NCBI GenBank assembly: GCA_016282835.1
Contig: JAEELR010000245.1
Coordinates: 1-38,142, forward strand
Reading direction: 5' to 3'
From: Treponema sp.
GTDB lineage: Bacteria; Spirochaetota; Spirochaetia; Treponematales; Treponemataceae
Length of the DNA: 38,142 nt
The notes under the pieces were generated by a model, which made no database searches, was not told the DNA's origin, and saw only the letters and a list, made by a program, of their open reading frames with translations. The first letter of the stretch is position 1. Each line of letters begins with the position of its first letter. Made by a program: the position numbers and the translations under genes. Below, one piece after another: positions 16,530 to 25,132 of this stretch.

Positions 16530-19500
16530 ATGAATTACGGAAAAAAGCTGTTTTTAACTTTGAGTTTGATTTTTTCTTCAGTCTTACTTTTTGCTGAAAA
16601 AGGTCCTGTTTATATTTCGCCAAACAACGACGGTGTACAGGATGTTCTTGAAGTTCCTTTAAAGATAAAAGAAAAGCGCTATGTTAACGAGTGGAGTTTT
16701 ATCATCTTTAATGAAAAGGGTGAAGTTGTAAGGACTATTGGCAATAAAGTTCCGCTTCCAACTAAAATTACATTCAAGACCTTCTTTAAGGCTTTATTCA
16801 CTCCAAAGCAGACTGTAGAAATTCCTTCTTCAATTGTATGGAATGGATTTTTTGATGACGGTCGATTAGCTCCAGACGGAAAGTATTTTTATCAGTTTTC
16901 TGCAACAGATGATAACGGAAACTCTGCAACTACTTCCCGCTTTGTAGTTATAGTTGATAACACTGCTCCAGAGATTAAGCTTACTGATTTAACAGGAAAC
17001 GCAAAAAACTTTGGAGAGGGTTCTAAAGCTGTATTAAATATTCAGCAGTCAGGTTCAGAAGAAAAACTTTGGGTTGCAAAATTCACTGATGTTTCGGGCA
17101 ATGTTGTAAAGACCTTCAAGTGGGAAGACAGTGAACCTTTAACACTTTCATGGAACGGTTCAAGCGATTCTGATTCTATGGTAAGTGACGGCGTTTACAA
17201 TTACGAAATTTCTTCTACAGACCTTGCAGGAAATAAAAGTGAAAAAGCTGTAATTACAAACATTATTTTTTCAACTGAAAAGCCACAGATTTCCTTGTCT
17301 CTGGAAAAGTCAAAATATTTTTCTCCTCAGGGAAACTCTCCTGTAAAGACAATGAATTTTAATGTTTCTGTTCCAGATTCTAAATCAAAGGTTAATGCAC
17401 TTTCTGCATGGGCTTTGACTGTAGAAAACAAAGACGGAACTGAAGTATATAGAACTTATTCCGGCTCAAATGTTCCTCCTGCTTCACTTATTAAATTCGA
17501 CGGTAAGAAAGAAGATTCTTCATTCCTTCCTCAGGGAGAATACCGCGCAAAACTTACTGCAAAGTACTTAAACGGTTATGAACCTGAACCTGCTTATTCA
17601 CCTGTATTTGTTCTTGATAACGATACACCTGTTGCTGCAATTGAACTTCCTACAAACAAAGTGTTCAACGGAAAAGATGTATTTAAAATTTCGCAGGGTA
17701 TAATGAAGTATGAAAGTGCTTATACAGGCGAAACCTACTGGACTGGTAAAATCATCAGTGCTAATGGAAAAATTGTCCGCCAGTTTAATTTTGGTACAAA
17801 CTTAGATTCTATTGTTGAATGGAACGGTATGGACGATTCGTTAAGTCTTGCTTCTGACGGTGAATATTATTATGTTCTCGAAGTTAAAGACCTGGCAGAA
17901 AACACAAATACTTTTGGCGGAAAGAAAGAAACTGCATTTAAACTTGATACAAGTTCAACAGAGCTTTTACTTACAACAAATGTTAATGCCTTCTCTCCAA
18001 ACGGTGACGGCATTCAGGATACTGTTAATTTCAATGTAGTTGCAAAAGCTTCAAGCGGTATCAGCAGTTACGAACTTAAAGTTTTGGATTCACGCCAGAA
18101 CCTAATTAAAACTTTCAACGGCAAAGGTTCAATTCCTTCTTCAATTAAGTGGGACGGAAAAAATGATAAAGACATTCTTGTTCAGGATGGAAAATATTTT
18201 GCCAAGTTAAAGACAGTTGCTAACAGCGGAACAGAAGCAGAAGCAAGCAGCGGTGTTTTCGAGATTGATACAGCTTATCCTGAAATTTCTGTTTCATCAC
18301 CATATCTTGATTTTTCTCCTGATGGTGTAAGCAAAAAACAAAGTCTTCCTGTAAATGTTGAAAAGTCTACAACAGAAGCTTTGTGGCAGGCAGAAATTAT
18401 CAATTCAAAATCAAAGAAGACTGTTCGCCTTTTAACCTGGAAAAATTCAGATGTAAAGAGTTTTGCCTGGGACGGTACAGATGATTCTGGAAACAAGGCT
18501 GAAAACGGATTGTACACAATCAAAATTTCTTCTAAGGACAATGCAGGAAATGCGTGCGAGGTTGTAGTAGATAAAATCAATCTGGATACAAGGGCTGCAA
18601 CTGGATATGTTACAAATCAGCTGCCGGGAATTTCTCCTAATGGCGACGGAAAGCTTGATGTTCAGCGATTTGACATTAATCTTTCTTTACAGGAAGGAAT
18701 CTCTGACTGGTCATTCAGTTTAGTTGATTCAGCTTCTAGAACAGTAAAAACTTTCTCTAAAGAAAAAGATAATTCTGTAAATGTTCCAAAAGCTATTAAC
18801 TGGGCCGGCGATACTGATGACGGTTCAATTGCTGACGGATTTTTTACCGGTGTTCTTCATGTAGAATATGCAAAGGGAAATACAGTTGATGTTACCTCTT
18901 CTTCATTTGTTTGTACTGCAAATGCACCTGCTCTAAAAGTTCAGTCTCGACCTGCATATTTCAGTCCTGATAATGACGGAAGTGATGATGATTTGTTCAT
19001 TCTTTTGGGCTGTAAAACAATTGCCAACTTAAAGAACTGGTCTTTCACAATTTACGACCGAAATAAAAATCAGTTCTGGAAAACAAGCGGTAAGTCTACA
19101 ATCACTGAAAAAATCATCTGGGACGGAAGAGGAAACAACGGTGATTTAGTTGAATCTGGTGAAGACTATTCTTACGAGTTCAAAGTTACTGATGATTTGG
19201 GAATGACTGGTGTTTACAATGGTGTTATCCAGGTTGATGTTCTTGTTGTTAGAGACGGTTCAAAGCTTAAGATGCAGGTTCCTTCTATTATATTTAGAGC
19301 TGACAATGCAGACTTTGGCGTTCAGGTTTTAGATGATAAAGGAAATGTTGTAAAGGCTGGAATTACACAGGAGCAGAGTAAGAATAATGATCGAGTCTTA
19401 AAGCGTATTTCTGAAATCCTTAAGAAGTTTAACGATTACAATGTAACAATTGTAGGACATGCAAATATTGTAAGCGGAACTCAGGAAGAAATTAAAGAAC

Positions 19501-19676
19501 TGAAAGACCTTTCTGAAGCACGCGCTAAATATGTAAAGTCTGTTCTGGTTAAAAATGGAATTTCTTCTAACCGCCTTTCTGTAGAAGGTCATGGTGGAGA
19601 TGAACCAGTTGCAAGTACAACAGATAAAACTGTTAACTGGAAAAACCGCCGTGTAGAATTTATTCTGGAAAAATAG
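16530..19676 (+). CDS. Large envelope protein with eight FlgD-like Ig repeats and C-terminal OmpA domain
   Basis: The product has 1048 residues from ATG 16530, chosen because GGGAG lies about 10 nt upstream and the signal peptide (KLFLTLSLIFSSVLLFA) starts here; ATG 16521 is a less likely alternative. Eight copies of a FlgD-type Ig-like signature occur, for example IVWNGFFDDGRLAPDGKYFY, VEWNGMDDSLSLASDGEYYY, FAWDGTDDSGNKAENGLYTI and IIWDGRGNNGDLVESGEDYS. Most repeats open with an SPNxDGxxD strand that may bind calcium. The last 150 residues form an OmpA-like peptidoglycan-binding domain (NVTIVGHANI, LSEARAKYVKSVLVKNGI, NWKNRRVEFIL). The usual GHTD is GHAN here. It probably bridges outer membrane and peptidoglycan together with the upstream barrel protein. 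Confidence 0.85.
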   Translation: MNYGKKLFLTLSLIFSSVLLFAEKGPVYISPNNDGVQDVLEVPLKIKEKRYVNEWSFIIFNEKGEVVRTIGNKVPLPTKITFKTFFKALFTPKQTVEIPSSIVWNGFFDDGRLAPDGKYFYQFSATDDNGNSATTSRFVVIVDNTAPEIKLTDLTGNAKNFGEGSKAVLNIQQSGSEEKLWVAKFTDVSGNVVKTFKWEDSEPLTLSWNGSSDSDSMVSDGVYNYEISSTDLAGNKSEKAVITNIIFSTEKPQISLSLEKSKYFSPQGNSPVKTMNFNVSVPDSKSKVNALSAWALTVENKDGTEVYRTYSGSNVPPASLIKFDGKKEDSSFLPQGEYRAKLTAKYLNGYEPEPAYSPVFVLDNDTPVAAIELPTNKVFNGKDVFKISQGIMKYESAYTGETYWTGKIISANGKIVRQFNFGTNLDSIVEWNGMDDSLSLASDGEYYYVLEVKDLAENTNTFGGKKETAFKLDTSSTELLLTTNVNAFSPNGDGIQDTVNFNVVAKASSGISSYELKVLDSRQNLIKTFNGKGSIPSSIKWDGKNDKDILVQDGKYFAKLKTVANSGTEAEASSGVFEIDTAYPEISVSSPYLDFSPDGVSKKQSLPVNVEKSTTEALWQAEIINSKSKKTVRLLTWKNSDVKSFAWDGTDDSGNKAENGLYTIKISSKDNAGNACEVVVDKINLDTRAATGYVTNQLPGISPNGDGKLDVQRFDINLSLQEGISDWSFSLVDSASRTVKTFSKEKDNSVNVPKAINWAGDTDDGSIADGFFTGVLHVEYAKGNTVDVTSSSFVCTANAPALKVQSRPAYFSPDNDGSDDDLFILLGCKTIANLKNWSFTIYDRNKNQFWKTSGKSTITEKIIWDGRGNNGDLVESGEDYSYEFKVTDDLGMTGVYNGVIQVDVLVVRDGSKLKMQVPSIIFRADNADFGVQVLDDKGNVVKAGITQEQSKNNDRVLKRISEILKKFNDYNVTIVGHANIVSGTQEEIKELKDLSEARAKYVKSVLVKNGISSNRLSVEGHGGDEPVASTTDKTVNWKNRRVEFILEK

Positions 19677-19686
19677 TTCATTATAT

Positions 19687-19763
19687 TGAATGTAGATTAG
19701 TACAAATTTGTTAATATTCTATTGACACGAATACTAAATTTCTGTATATTTAATCTACATTCA
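19687..19763. repeat. 13-bp perfect inverted repeat flanking the tRNA promoter
   Basis: TGAATGTAGATTA (19687-19699) and TAATCTACATTCA (19751-19763) are perfect reverse complements 51 bp apart. They enclose the -35 and -10 boxes of the tRNA-Asn promoter, and the right arm covers the predicted transcription start. Confidence 0.7.
19722..19750 (+). promoter_or_regulatory. Promoter of tRNA-Asn
   Basis: TTGACA (19722-19727), a perfect -35, is followed after exactly 17 bp by TATATT (19745-19750). The start would be near 19757, about 16 nt before the mature tRNA. Confidence 0.85.
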
Positions 19764-19772
19764 GCAATGAAT

Positions 19773-19845
19773 GCTCCCTTAGCTCAGTCGGTAGAGCAAC
19801 GGACTGTTAATCCGTGTGTCGCTGGTTCAAACCCAGCAGGGGGCG
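19773..19845 (+). tRNA. tRNA-Asn (GTT anticodon)
   Basis: This 73-nt sequence folds into a complete cloverleaf. The acceptor GCTCCCT pairs with AGGGGGC (one T-G pair), and the D stem is GCTC/GAGC. The anticodon stem ACGGA/TCCGT holds loop CTGTTAA with anticodon GTT at 19806-19808. The T stem GCTGG/CCAGC has loop TTCAAAC. The discriminator base is G, as expected for tRNA-Asn. CCA is not encoded. Confidence 0.97.
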
Positions 19846-19849
19846 CTAA

Positions 19850-19882
19850 GACCTGTCGTTAATCGGCGGGTCTTTTTTTTTT
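19850..19882 (+). terminator. Rho-independent terminator of tRNA-Asn
   Basis: GACCTGTCG (19850-19858) pairs over 9 bp (two G-T pairs) with CGGCGGGTC (19864-19872) across a 5-nt loop, followed by ten T residues. Confidence 0.92.
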
Positions 19883-19910
19883 GCCTAACGCGTAAAACTG
19901 ATGGTGAAGA

Positions 19911-19937
19911 GATGTTGAAATAAATTCAGCATGACAG
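19911..19937 (+). repeat. Core of the MITE-like palindromic repeat
   Basis: GATGTTGAAATAAATTCAGC followed by ATGACAG matches the central palindrome of the repeats at 265-344 and 385-469 with one change in the stem. The terminal inverted repeats are absent. Confidence 0.6.
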
Positions 19938-19954
19938 TCTTCTTCTCCATAAAC

Positions 19955-20035
19955 TTAGCACGCCGCGGAGCCCCTTGCCGACCGCAGTGAAACGAGGACG
20001 GTGAGTGCTAATGAAGGGCGGAGGGGCGGATGATG
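19955..20035 (+). repeat. GC-rich structured repeat, copy A
   Basis: A GC-rich patch in an AT-rich intergenic region between tRNA-Asn and trkA. TTAGCAC (19955-19961) and GTGCTAA (20005-20011) form an outer inverted repeat, with ACCG/CGGT and GCCCCTT/GAGGGGC pairings nested or overlapping. Positions 19984-20019 align with the reverse complement of 35047-35082 at 26 of 36 bases. GCCTAACGC, also at the end of copy B, occurs shortly upstream at 19883. No gene is seen in 19883-20150. Confidence 0.55.
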
Positions 20036-20114
20036 CAGTGAATGTTTTCTTAGCAGAAATTGCTTTAGTGCGGGTGAAACATGCGTTTCTACAAACTTGC
20101 GGAACAAAAAAATA

Positions 20115-20143
20115 TTCACAGTTAATGCTTTTTGCTGTAAAAT
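20115..20143 (+). promoter_or_regulatory. Promoter of trkA-trkH
   Basis: TTCACA (20115-20120) and TAAAAT (20138-20143) are 17 bp apart. The trkA ATG at 20151 follows after 7 nt and has no Shine-Dalgarno, so the mRNA is probably leaderless. Confidence 0.55.
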
Positions 20144-20150
20144 TATACTT

Positions 20151-21581
20151 ATGAAAATTATGATTATTGGTGCCGGCTTTACTGGTACTCAACTTGCGAA
20201 AAAATTAATCAATGAAAAAAATGAAGTTACTATAATTGACAACGACGAAGATGTGGCGCGTCATGTTGAATCGAATCTGGACTGCTCTGTTTATGCTGTA
20301 GACGGAAATAATCTGCAGAACCTCGAAGATGCCGGAATTGCAAAAATGGATGCGCTGGTTACTTTGACTGAAAACGATGAGATTAATATGATTACCTGCT
20401 CCCTGGTTGATTCTGTTTATCCTGACCTTCTGAAAATTGCCCGCGTTAGAAATTATGCTTATTATGTAAATACAAATTCTGTTAAAAAAATACACGCTGA
20501 TTCTTTTTCTAAAGACCACAGGCCTCTGTACGGGATAAATTATATGATTCACCCGGACGTTGAGGCGGCTCTTGCTATTTGTAAGGCGGTGGAACATGGT
20601 GCCGTGAGTGAAGTCCTTTCTTTTGGCGAGAATGATTTTGAACTTGCCAGTGTGCAGATTGAAAAGGATTCTGTTTTTAACGGGAAGGAATTAAAGGACA
20701 TCAGGAATCTTGCTTCTTTTAAATTTATTATTGTTTATGTTGAACGCGGTGAAGATGCATTTTTGCCTGCGGGAAATACTGTTTTAACTGAGGGCGACAG
20801 GATTGGTGTTATTACTAAAAAAGATGATATTAATTCTTTGCTTGAGCTTTGCGGCACTAAGATTGATTTTATAAAAAACATTGCTTTGGTTGGTGCTGGA
20901 AGAATTGGTACTCTTGTTGCTGAGAATTTAATCGGGAAAGAAAGACCGTCGTTGTTCAGCAGATTATTTGCTTCAAAAAAGACTGCCCAGAATTTTGTGA
21001 TTATTGATTCTGACAAAAACTTGAGTAATGAGGCCCAGCAAAAATTTCCATCTGCCAGAGTTTTCTGCGCTGATGCTACAGATGAAAGCTTTATACAGGA
21101 AGAGGGGCTTGATAAATTTAATCTTGTAATTTGTGCAACCCACAATCACGAAATGAATATGATTATTTCTGCTTATCTTGAAAGCCTTGGTGTGGGTAAA
21201 TCAATTGCGCTGGTTGCTCATTCTACATTTATTGATATTGCCCGAAAACTTGGAGTGGATGTTTCTATTCCATTACGCGATACTGTTGTTGATTCCATTA
21301 TGAGTCACTTGCATGGAAAAACTGTTACTGGTATTCATACTGTTGCGGATGGCGTTTTTGAAATTGTTGAATGTGATTTGAGCAGGCATAATGAATTTTC
21401 CGGTAAGATGTTAAAGGATATTTCTATTCCTGGTGAATATTTGATTCTGCTCATTAAGAAGGCGGGAAGTAAAAATTATATTATTCCACAGGGTGATACT
21501 GTTCTTTCTTCCGGCGATCATCTGGTTCTTATTGAAAGAGCTGAAGATAAAAAGATTCTAAAGAAGTTTAGCGAGGAATAA
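20151..21581 (+). CDS. trkA: TrkA, regulatory subunit of the Trk potassium uptake system
   Basis: The product has 476 residues from ATG 20151; this start gives the Rossmann fold its first strand directly (MKIMIIGAGFTGTQLAKKL). A second nucleotide-binding fold is at about residue 240 (NIALVGAGRIGTLVAENLIG). Each RCK_N domain is followed by an RCK_C domain (for example NGKELKDIRNLASF and GKMLKDISIPGEY). Two-domain TrkA binds NAD(H) or ATP/ADP and gates TrkH at the inner face of the membrane. The trkH ATG follows the stop by one base, with GAGGAA at the end of trkA as its ribosome-binding site. Confidence 0.95.
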   Translation: MKIMIIGAGFTGTQLAKKLINEKNEVTIIDNDEDVARHVESNLDCSVYAVDGNNLQNLEDAGIAKMDALVTLTENDEINMITCSLVDSVYPDLLKIARVRNYAYYVNTNSVKKIHADSFSKDHRPLYGINYMIHPDVEAALAICKAVEHGAVSEVLSFGENDFELASVQIEKDSVFNGKELKDIRNLASFKFIIVYVERGEDAFLPAGNTVLTEGDRIGVITKKDDINSLLELCGTKIDFIKNIALVGAGRIGTLVAENLIGKERPSLFSRLFASKKTAQNFVIIDSDKNLSNEAQQKFPSARVFCADATDESFIQEEGLDKFNLVICATHNHEMNMIISAYLESLGVGKSIALVAHSTFIDIARKLGVDVSIPLRDTVVDSIMSHLHGKTVTGIHTVADGVFEIVECDLSRHNEFSGKMLKDISIPGEYLILLIKKAGSKNYIIPQGDTVLSSGDHLVLIERAEDKKILKKFSEE

Positions 21582-21582
21582 A

Positions 21583-23025
21583 ATGCTTTATACAATTGTC
21601 AGGATTGTAGTTTATATTCTGGGCCTCATAGGAACGACTTTTATTATTCCTCTTTTAACCTGCATTTTCTGCAAGGAATATTCTGTTATTCCTTCGTTTT
21701 TAATTCCTATGGTTTCCAGCTGGGTCTTGGTTTTAATTTTTGTTCTTACGGGCAAGAATAAAAAGACTACGTTAAACATCAGGTCTTCATTTTTAGTTGT
21801 TTTCTTTGCATGGATTTTTGCGAGCCTGTTTGGTGCACTTCCTTTTCTTATTAGCGGTGCAATTCCGGATTTTACAAATGCTTTTTTCGAAAGTGTTTCA
21901 GGCTTTACTACTACAGGGGCGACAATCCTTTCTGATATAGAAAGTTTACCCAGAAGCATTAATTTGTGGCGATGTCAGACGCACTGGCTTGGCGGCATGG
22001 GAATTGTTGTTTTAACGGTTGCTCTTCTTCCACTGCTTGGTATTGGAGGGTTCCAGCTTATTAAGGCAGAAACGACTGGTCCTGAGAAAGGTAAGCTTAC
22101 TCCCAAAATTACAACGACGGCAAAGGTTTTGTGGTTTATTTATTTTGCATTTACTGTTATTGAAACTGTTGCTTTAATGATTGCCGGAATGGATTTTATT
22201 GATGCTCTGAGTCATTCGTTTTCAACTTTAGGTACGGGCGGATTTTCTACACGGAATAATTCCATTGCTTCTTTTAATTCTCCTGCGATTGAAACGATTT
22301 GCAGTGTCTTTATGACTTTTGCTGCCATAAACTTTTCTATGTATTATCTGGTGTTCAAGAGAAAGTGGAATGAGATTTTTTCTAACACTGAATTAAAGAC
22401 TTTTTTTGGCATGCTGTTATTTGCAGTTCTTTCAATTACTTTGATTGAATTAAAATCTTACGGCAGCTTTTTCAGTTCCCTGCGATATGCTTATTTCCAG
22501 GTAATTTCTATTTTCAGCACTACAGGTTTTTCTTCCTGCGATTACACTAACTGGAAGCCTGCTGCCCAGGTTATTATTTTTGCACTGTTTTTTATTGGCG
22601 GCTGTTCAGGTTCTACAAGTGGTGGTTTCAAGGTTGTGCGCTGGTCGATTCTGTTTAAGCAGATGCAGAATGAAGTAAAGAAAATGCTTCATCCGCACGG
22701 ATTGTTTTCGATTCGCTTAAATAAGGCTGTCGGCAGAAAAGATATTGTTTTTTCAGTTGCGGCTTTTGTTTTCATTTATTTTTTCATCATTATCATTACG
22801 ACTTTTCTTACATCGCTTTCCGGACTCGATTTAATGACTTCCTTTTCAGGTGCTGTCAGTATGGTTGGAAATGTTGGTCCTGGCTTTAATCTTTTAGGAC
22901 CTTCCTATAACTGCGGATTTCTTGCGCCTTTCGTTAAATGGTGGTATTGCATTGTAATGATTGCAGGTCGTCTTGAACTTTATACAGTGTTTATTTTCCT
23001 TTCGAGAGAGTACTGGAAAAAATAA
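21583..23025 (+). CDS. trkH: TrkH, potassium-translocating subunit of the Trk system
   Basis: The 480-residue product is a multi-pass membrane protein of normal TrkH length. The four selectivity-filter segments are visible: SVSGFTTTGATILSD, STLGTGGFSTRNNS, IFSTTGFSSCDYTNW and MVGNVGPGFN. The GGCSGSTSGGFKVVR segment marks the conserved intramembrane loop region, and GRLELYTVFIFLS is the usual C-terminal motif. It takes up K+ under TrkA control. It converges with ybaK with only 4 bp between stop codons and no terminator. Confidence 0.96.
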   Translation: MLYTIVRIVVYILGLIGTTFIIPLLTCIFCKEYSVIPSFLIPMVSSWVLVLIFVLTGKNKKTTLNIRSSFLVVFFAWIFASLFGALPFLISGAIPDFTNAFFESVSGFTTTGATILSDIESLPRSINLWRCQTHWLGGMGIVVLTVALLPLLGIGGFQLIKAETTGPEKGKLTPKITTTAKVLWFIYFAFTVIETVALMIAGMDFIDALSHSFSTLGTGGFSTRNNSIASFNSPAIETICSVFMTFAAINFSMYYLVFKRKWNEIFSNTELKTFFGMLLFAVLSITLIELKSYGSFFSSLRYAYFQVISIFSTTGFSSCDYTNWKPAAQVIIFALFFIGGCSGSTSGGFKVVRWSILFKQMQNEVKKMLHPHGLFSIRLNKAVGRKDIVFSVAAFVFIYFFIIIITTFLTSLSGLDLMTSFSGAVSMVGNVGPGFNLLGPSYNCGFLAPFVKWWYCIVMIAGRLELYTVFIFLSREYWKK

Positions 23026-23029
23026 TTTC

Positions 23030-23518
23030 TTACGCTTCAAGTGCTAAATCGCATACGGTTGCATCACAGGCTTTAACTAAATCTTGTGGTGCAATTTTAA
23101 TCTGCTGTCCTCGAATTCCTGCGCTTATAAAAACATAGTCGCATAATAAAACTGATTCATCTATAAATGTCCTGTATTTCTTTTTCATTCCGATTGGTGA
23201 ACAGCCGCCTCGTACATAACCTGTTAGTGCCAGAAGCTGTTCCTGTTTTACAGGAGTTATTTCTTTTGAGTTGCTTACATTTCTTGCCTTTTTTAAATTG
23301 ATTTCGCAGGTTGCATTCTGGCAGAAAACAAAAATTTCTTTTGATTCATTTTGCATTACGATTGTTTTAAATACACAGTTTGCATCTTCATTTAATTTTG
23401 AGGCGGTTAAATTTGCAGCACCTTTAGAAAGAGCGTGGTCTGTGTTGTCTTCGTATTCAAGTGTTTCGTATTGGATTTTTAAGCCGTCCAATATGCGCAT
23501 TGCATTTGTCTTTTTCAT
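23030..23518 (-). CDS. ybaK: YbaK/EbsC-type Cys-tRNA(Pro) deacylase
   Basis: The product has 162 residues, the normal length. ANCVFKTIVMQNESKE holds the conserved Lys used by YbaK, and GYVRGGCSPIGMKKKY is the signature GGxSPxG block. The family hydrolyses Cys-tRNA(Pro) made by mistake by prolyl-tRNA synthetase. Its start overlaps the SPOR gene stop (ATGA), so it is the last gene of the polA-coaE-SPOR-ybaK operon. Confidence 0.92.
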   Translation of the reverse strand: MKKTNAMRILDGLKIQYETLEYEDNTDHALSKGAANLTASKLNEDANCVFKTIVMQNESKEIFVFCQNATCEINLKKARNVSNSKEITPVKQEQLLALTGYVRGGCSPIGMKKKYRTFIDESVLLCDYVFISAGIRGQQIKIAPQDLVKACDATVCDLALEA

Positions 23519-24525
23519 TTTGCAGCACTTGAGTTTACAATGTATGAGCCACAGTTTTTGAATGTGTCAATTTCTTCCAGGCGTTTTTTCCAGTATTCTG
23601 CTTCTGTCTTTGTAGTGTAAGGGCCTACTCTGACTCTGTAATAAAGCTTGTTACCGTCGTTGTGTGTAAATACTTCGCACTGAATTTTGTTGCTGTCTAA
23701 TTTTGCTCTTGCTTCATCGGCAGTTTTTTTGCTTGTGTAAGAAGCAACCTGTACCCAGAATCTGTCAGGAACTTTTGTTTCAGTTTTAGTTACTGTGTTT
23801 GAAGAAGGTTTCTTTTCGGCAGTTTTTTTTGTGTTTGCTGCAGATGTTGATGAAGAAGCTTTTTTAGTTTCTGTTTTATTGCTTTCTTTTACAGCTGAAT
23901 TTGTTTTTGGCTTTTCGTCAAACAGTTTATGTGATTCATAGATTCTGTTTTCTTTTGTTTCATTGATTGCTTTCTTTGCAGCATCATTTTGTGCAATTAC
24001 TACAGGAGCTGGAATTGGATTGTATGTAGAATTTAAATTGATTGTAATACTGTCCTGTGCTCCATAAATTTTTGCTGAACCGTTTGCAATTACAGTAACT
24101 GTGTCTGTTGTAATGTTTTGTCCGTTTGTGCTTGTTGATGAAGTTTGTGTTTCGCCAGCTGTGCCTGATGAATTCTGTGTGTTTTGTGGAACTGGAGTTG
24201 CTAAAGCTGTCAGCGGGATTTGTGCTGTTTGATTTTCTGGCTGCTGTGTTGTCTGTGCTTGTGAGGTTTCAGAAGTGTAAGGCTCGCTTGAATCCATTAC
24301 ATTAAAGTAGTTCTGATTAGGAATCTCAATTTCATCCTTTTTAATATCATTAGCATTGATTAAATCAATTTGAGGTTTAGCTTTTACCTCATCATTTTTT
24401 GAAAACGGAGAAGTAAATGTATTGTTTCTATTAAATTCAATTTTTGAAATAAGAACTGCACCCAAAACAATAAGTAAAAAAATACCGGATGCGATAAGAA
24501 TAAGTAAAGATCTTTTTTGTTCCAT
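23515..24525 (-). CDS. SPOR-domain inner-membrane protein
   Basis: From ATG 24525 the product has 336 residues; AGGGGAT sits 6 nt upstream, inside the end of coaE. One N-terminal transmembrane helix (LLILIASGIFLLIVLGAVLI) is followed by a long low-complexity Thr/Ser/Gln/Lys linker of about 210 residues. The C-terminal SPOR domain (FWVQVASYTSKKTADEARAK, KLYYRVRVGPYTTKTEAEYW) binds denuded glycan strands at the division septum in known proteins such as FtsN and DedD. A role in division or wall remodelling is therefore likely. Confidence 0.88.
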   Translation of the reverse strand: MEQKRSLLILIASGIFLLIVLGAVLISKIEFNRNNTFTSPFSKNDEVKAKPQIDLINANDIKKDEIEIPNQNYFNVMDSSEPYTSETSQAQTTQQPENQTAQIPLTALATPVPQNTQNSSGTAGETQTSSTSTNGQNITTDTVTVIANGSAKIYGAQDSITINLNSTYNPIPAPVVIAQNDAAKKAINETKENRIYESHKLFDEKPKTNSAVKESNKTETKKASSSTSAANTKKTAEKKPSSNTVTKTETKVPDRFWVQVASYTSKKTADEARAKLDSNKIQCEVFTHNDGNKLYYRVRVGPYTTKTEAEYWKKRLEEIDTFKNCGSYIVNSSAAK

Positions 24526-24526
24526 T

Positions 24527-25132
24527 TTAATCCCCTGATATACTGTCAAGAATTCTTTGAAGTCTGTTTTCAACTGTTTTTCTTGAACCTATATTCCATA
24601 CTATTCTAATATCGGCATTTGATTTTTTATATTTAGTAAAAAGATTTTTTTGATTTCTGAAGCGGTTTCGAATTTGTTTCAGCGGAAGGCCATCTCTTTT
24701 TTTTGCCCGGATTATCCTGCACAGAAGAGGGGATTTTACGAACAGGATTTTATCTACCAGGTTTATTGTTTCTACTTTATACAGGAGTGTTGCGTTTATA
24801 ATCAGGTTTTTGCCTTTGTTTTCCCGTATAAAACTGTTGAGCTTTTCCGTGATTTTTGGATAAACAATTTGTTCCTGTTTTTTTACAAGTTCTTTATCCT
24901 GAAAAATCAATTCTCCTAGAGCACGCCTGTTTATTGTACCGTCTGGATTTGTAAGGTTTATATTTTTACTTTTTGCGAGAGACGAAAATGCCTGCAGAAT
25001 TTCCTGTTTACATTCTTCAATTACATTGTGTGCAACTAAATCTGCATCGATAGAAATAAATCCTTTTTCTTCCAGCAGCGAACAGATAAAGTTTTTTCCG
25101 CTCGCCATTGGGCCTGTAACGCATAAAATCAT
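24527..25132 (-). CDS. coaE: Dephospho-CoA kinase
   Basis: The product has 201 residues. A P-loop GPMASGKN at residues 7-14 is followed by FISIDADLVAHNVIEE, the family's Asp-Ala-Asp segment, and by the NAxLLYK-type stretch NATLLYKVETINLVDKILFV. It phosphorylates the ribose 3'-OH of dephospho-CoA in the last step of CoA synthesis. Its ATG overlaps the polA stop by one base (TGATG). The family's usual C-terminal Asn-rich end is replaced by NRLQRILDSISGD. Confidence 0.92.
   Translation of the reverse strand: MILCVTGPMASGKNFICSLLEEKGFISIDADLVAHNVIEECKQEILQAFSSLAKSKNINLTNPDGTINRRALGELIFQDKELVKKQEQIVYPKITEKLNSFIRENKGKNLIINATLLYKVETINLVDKILFVKSPLLCRIIRAKKRDGLPLKQIRNRFRNQKNLFTKYKKSNADIRIVWNIGSRKTVENRLQRILDSISGD

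Noticed and set aside
19955..20011. TTAGCAC ... GTGCTAA resembling the HrcA CIRCE operator
   Set aside because: CIRCE has a 9-bp spacer; here the arms are 43 bp apart, no heat-shock gene is next to it, and it lies in a GC-rich repeat. groES itself has no CIRCE.
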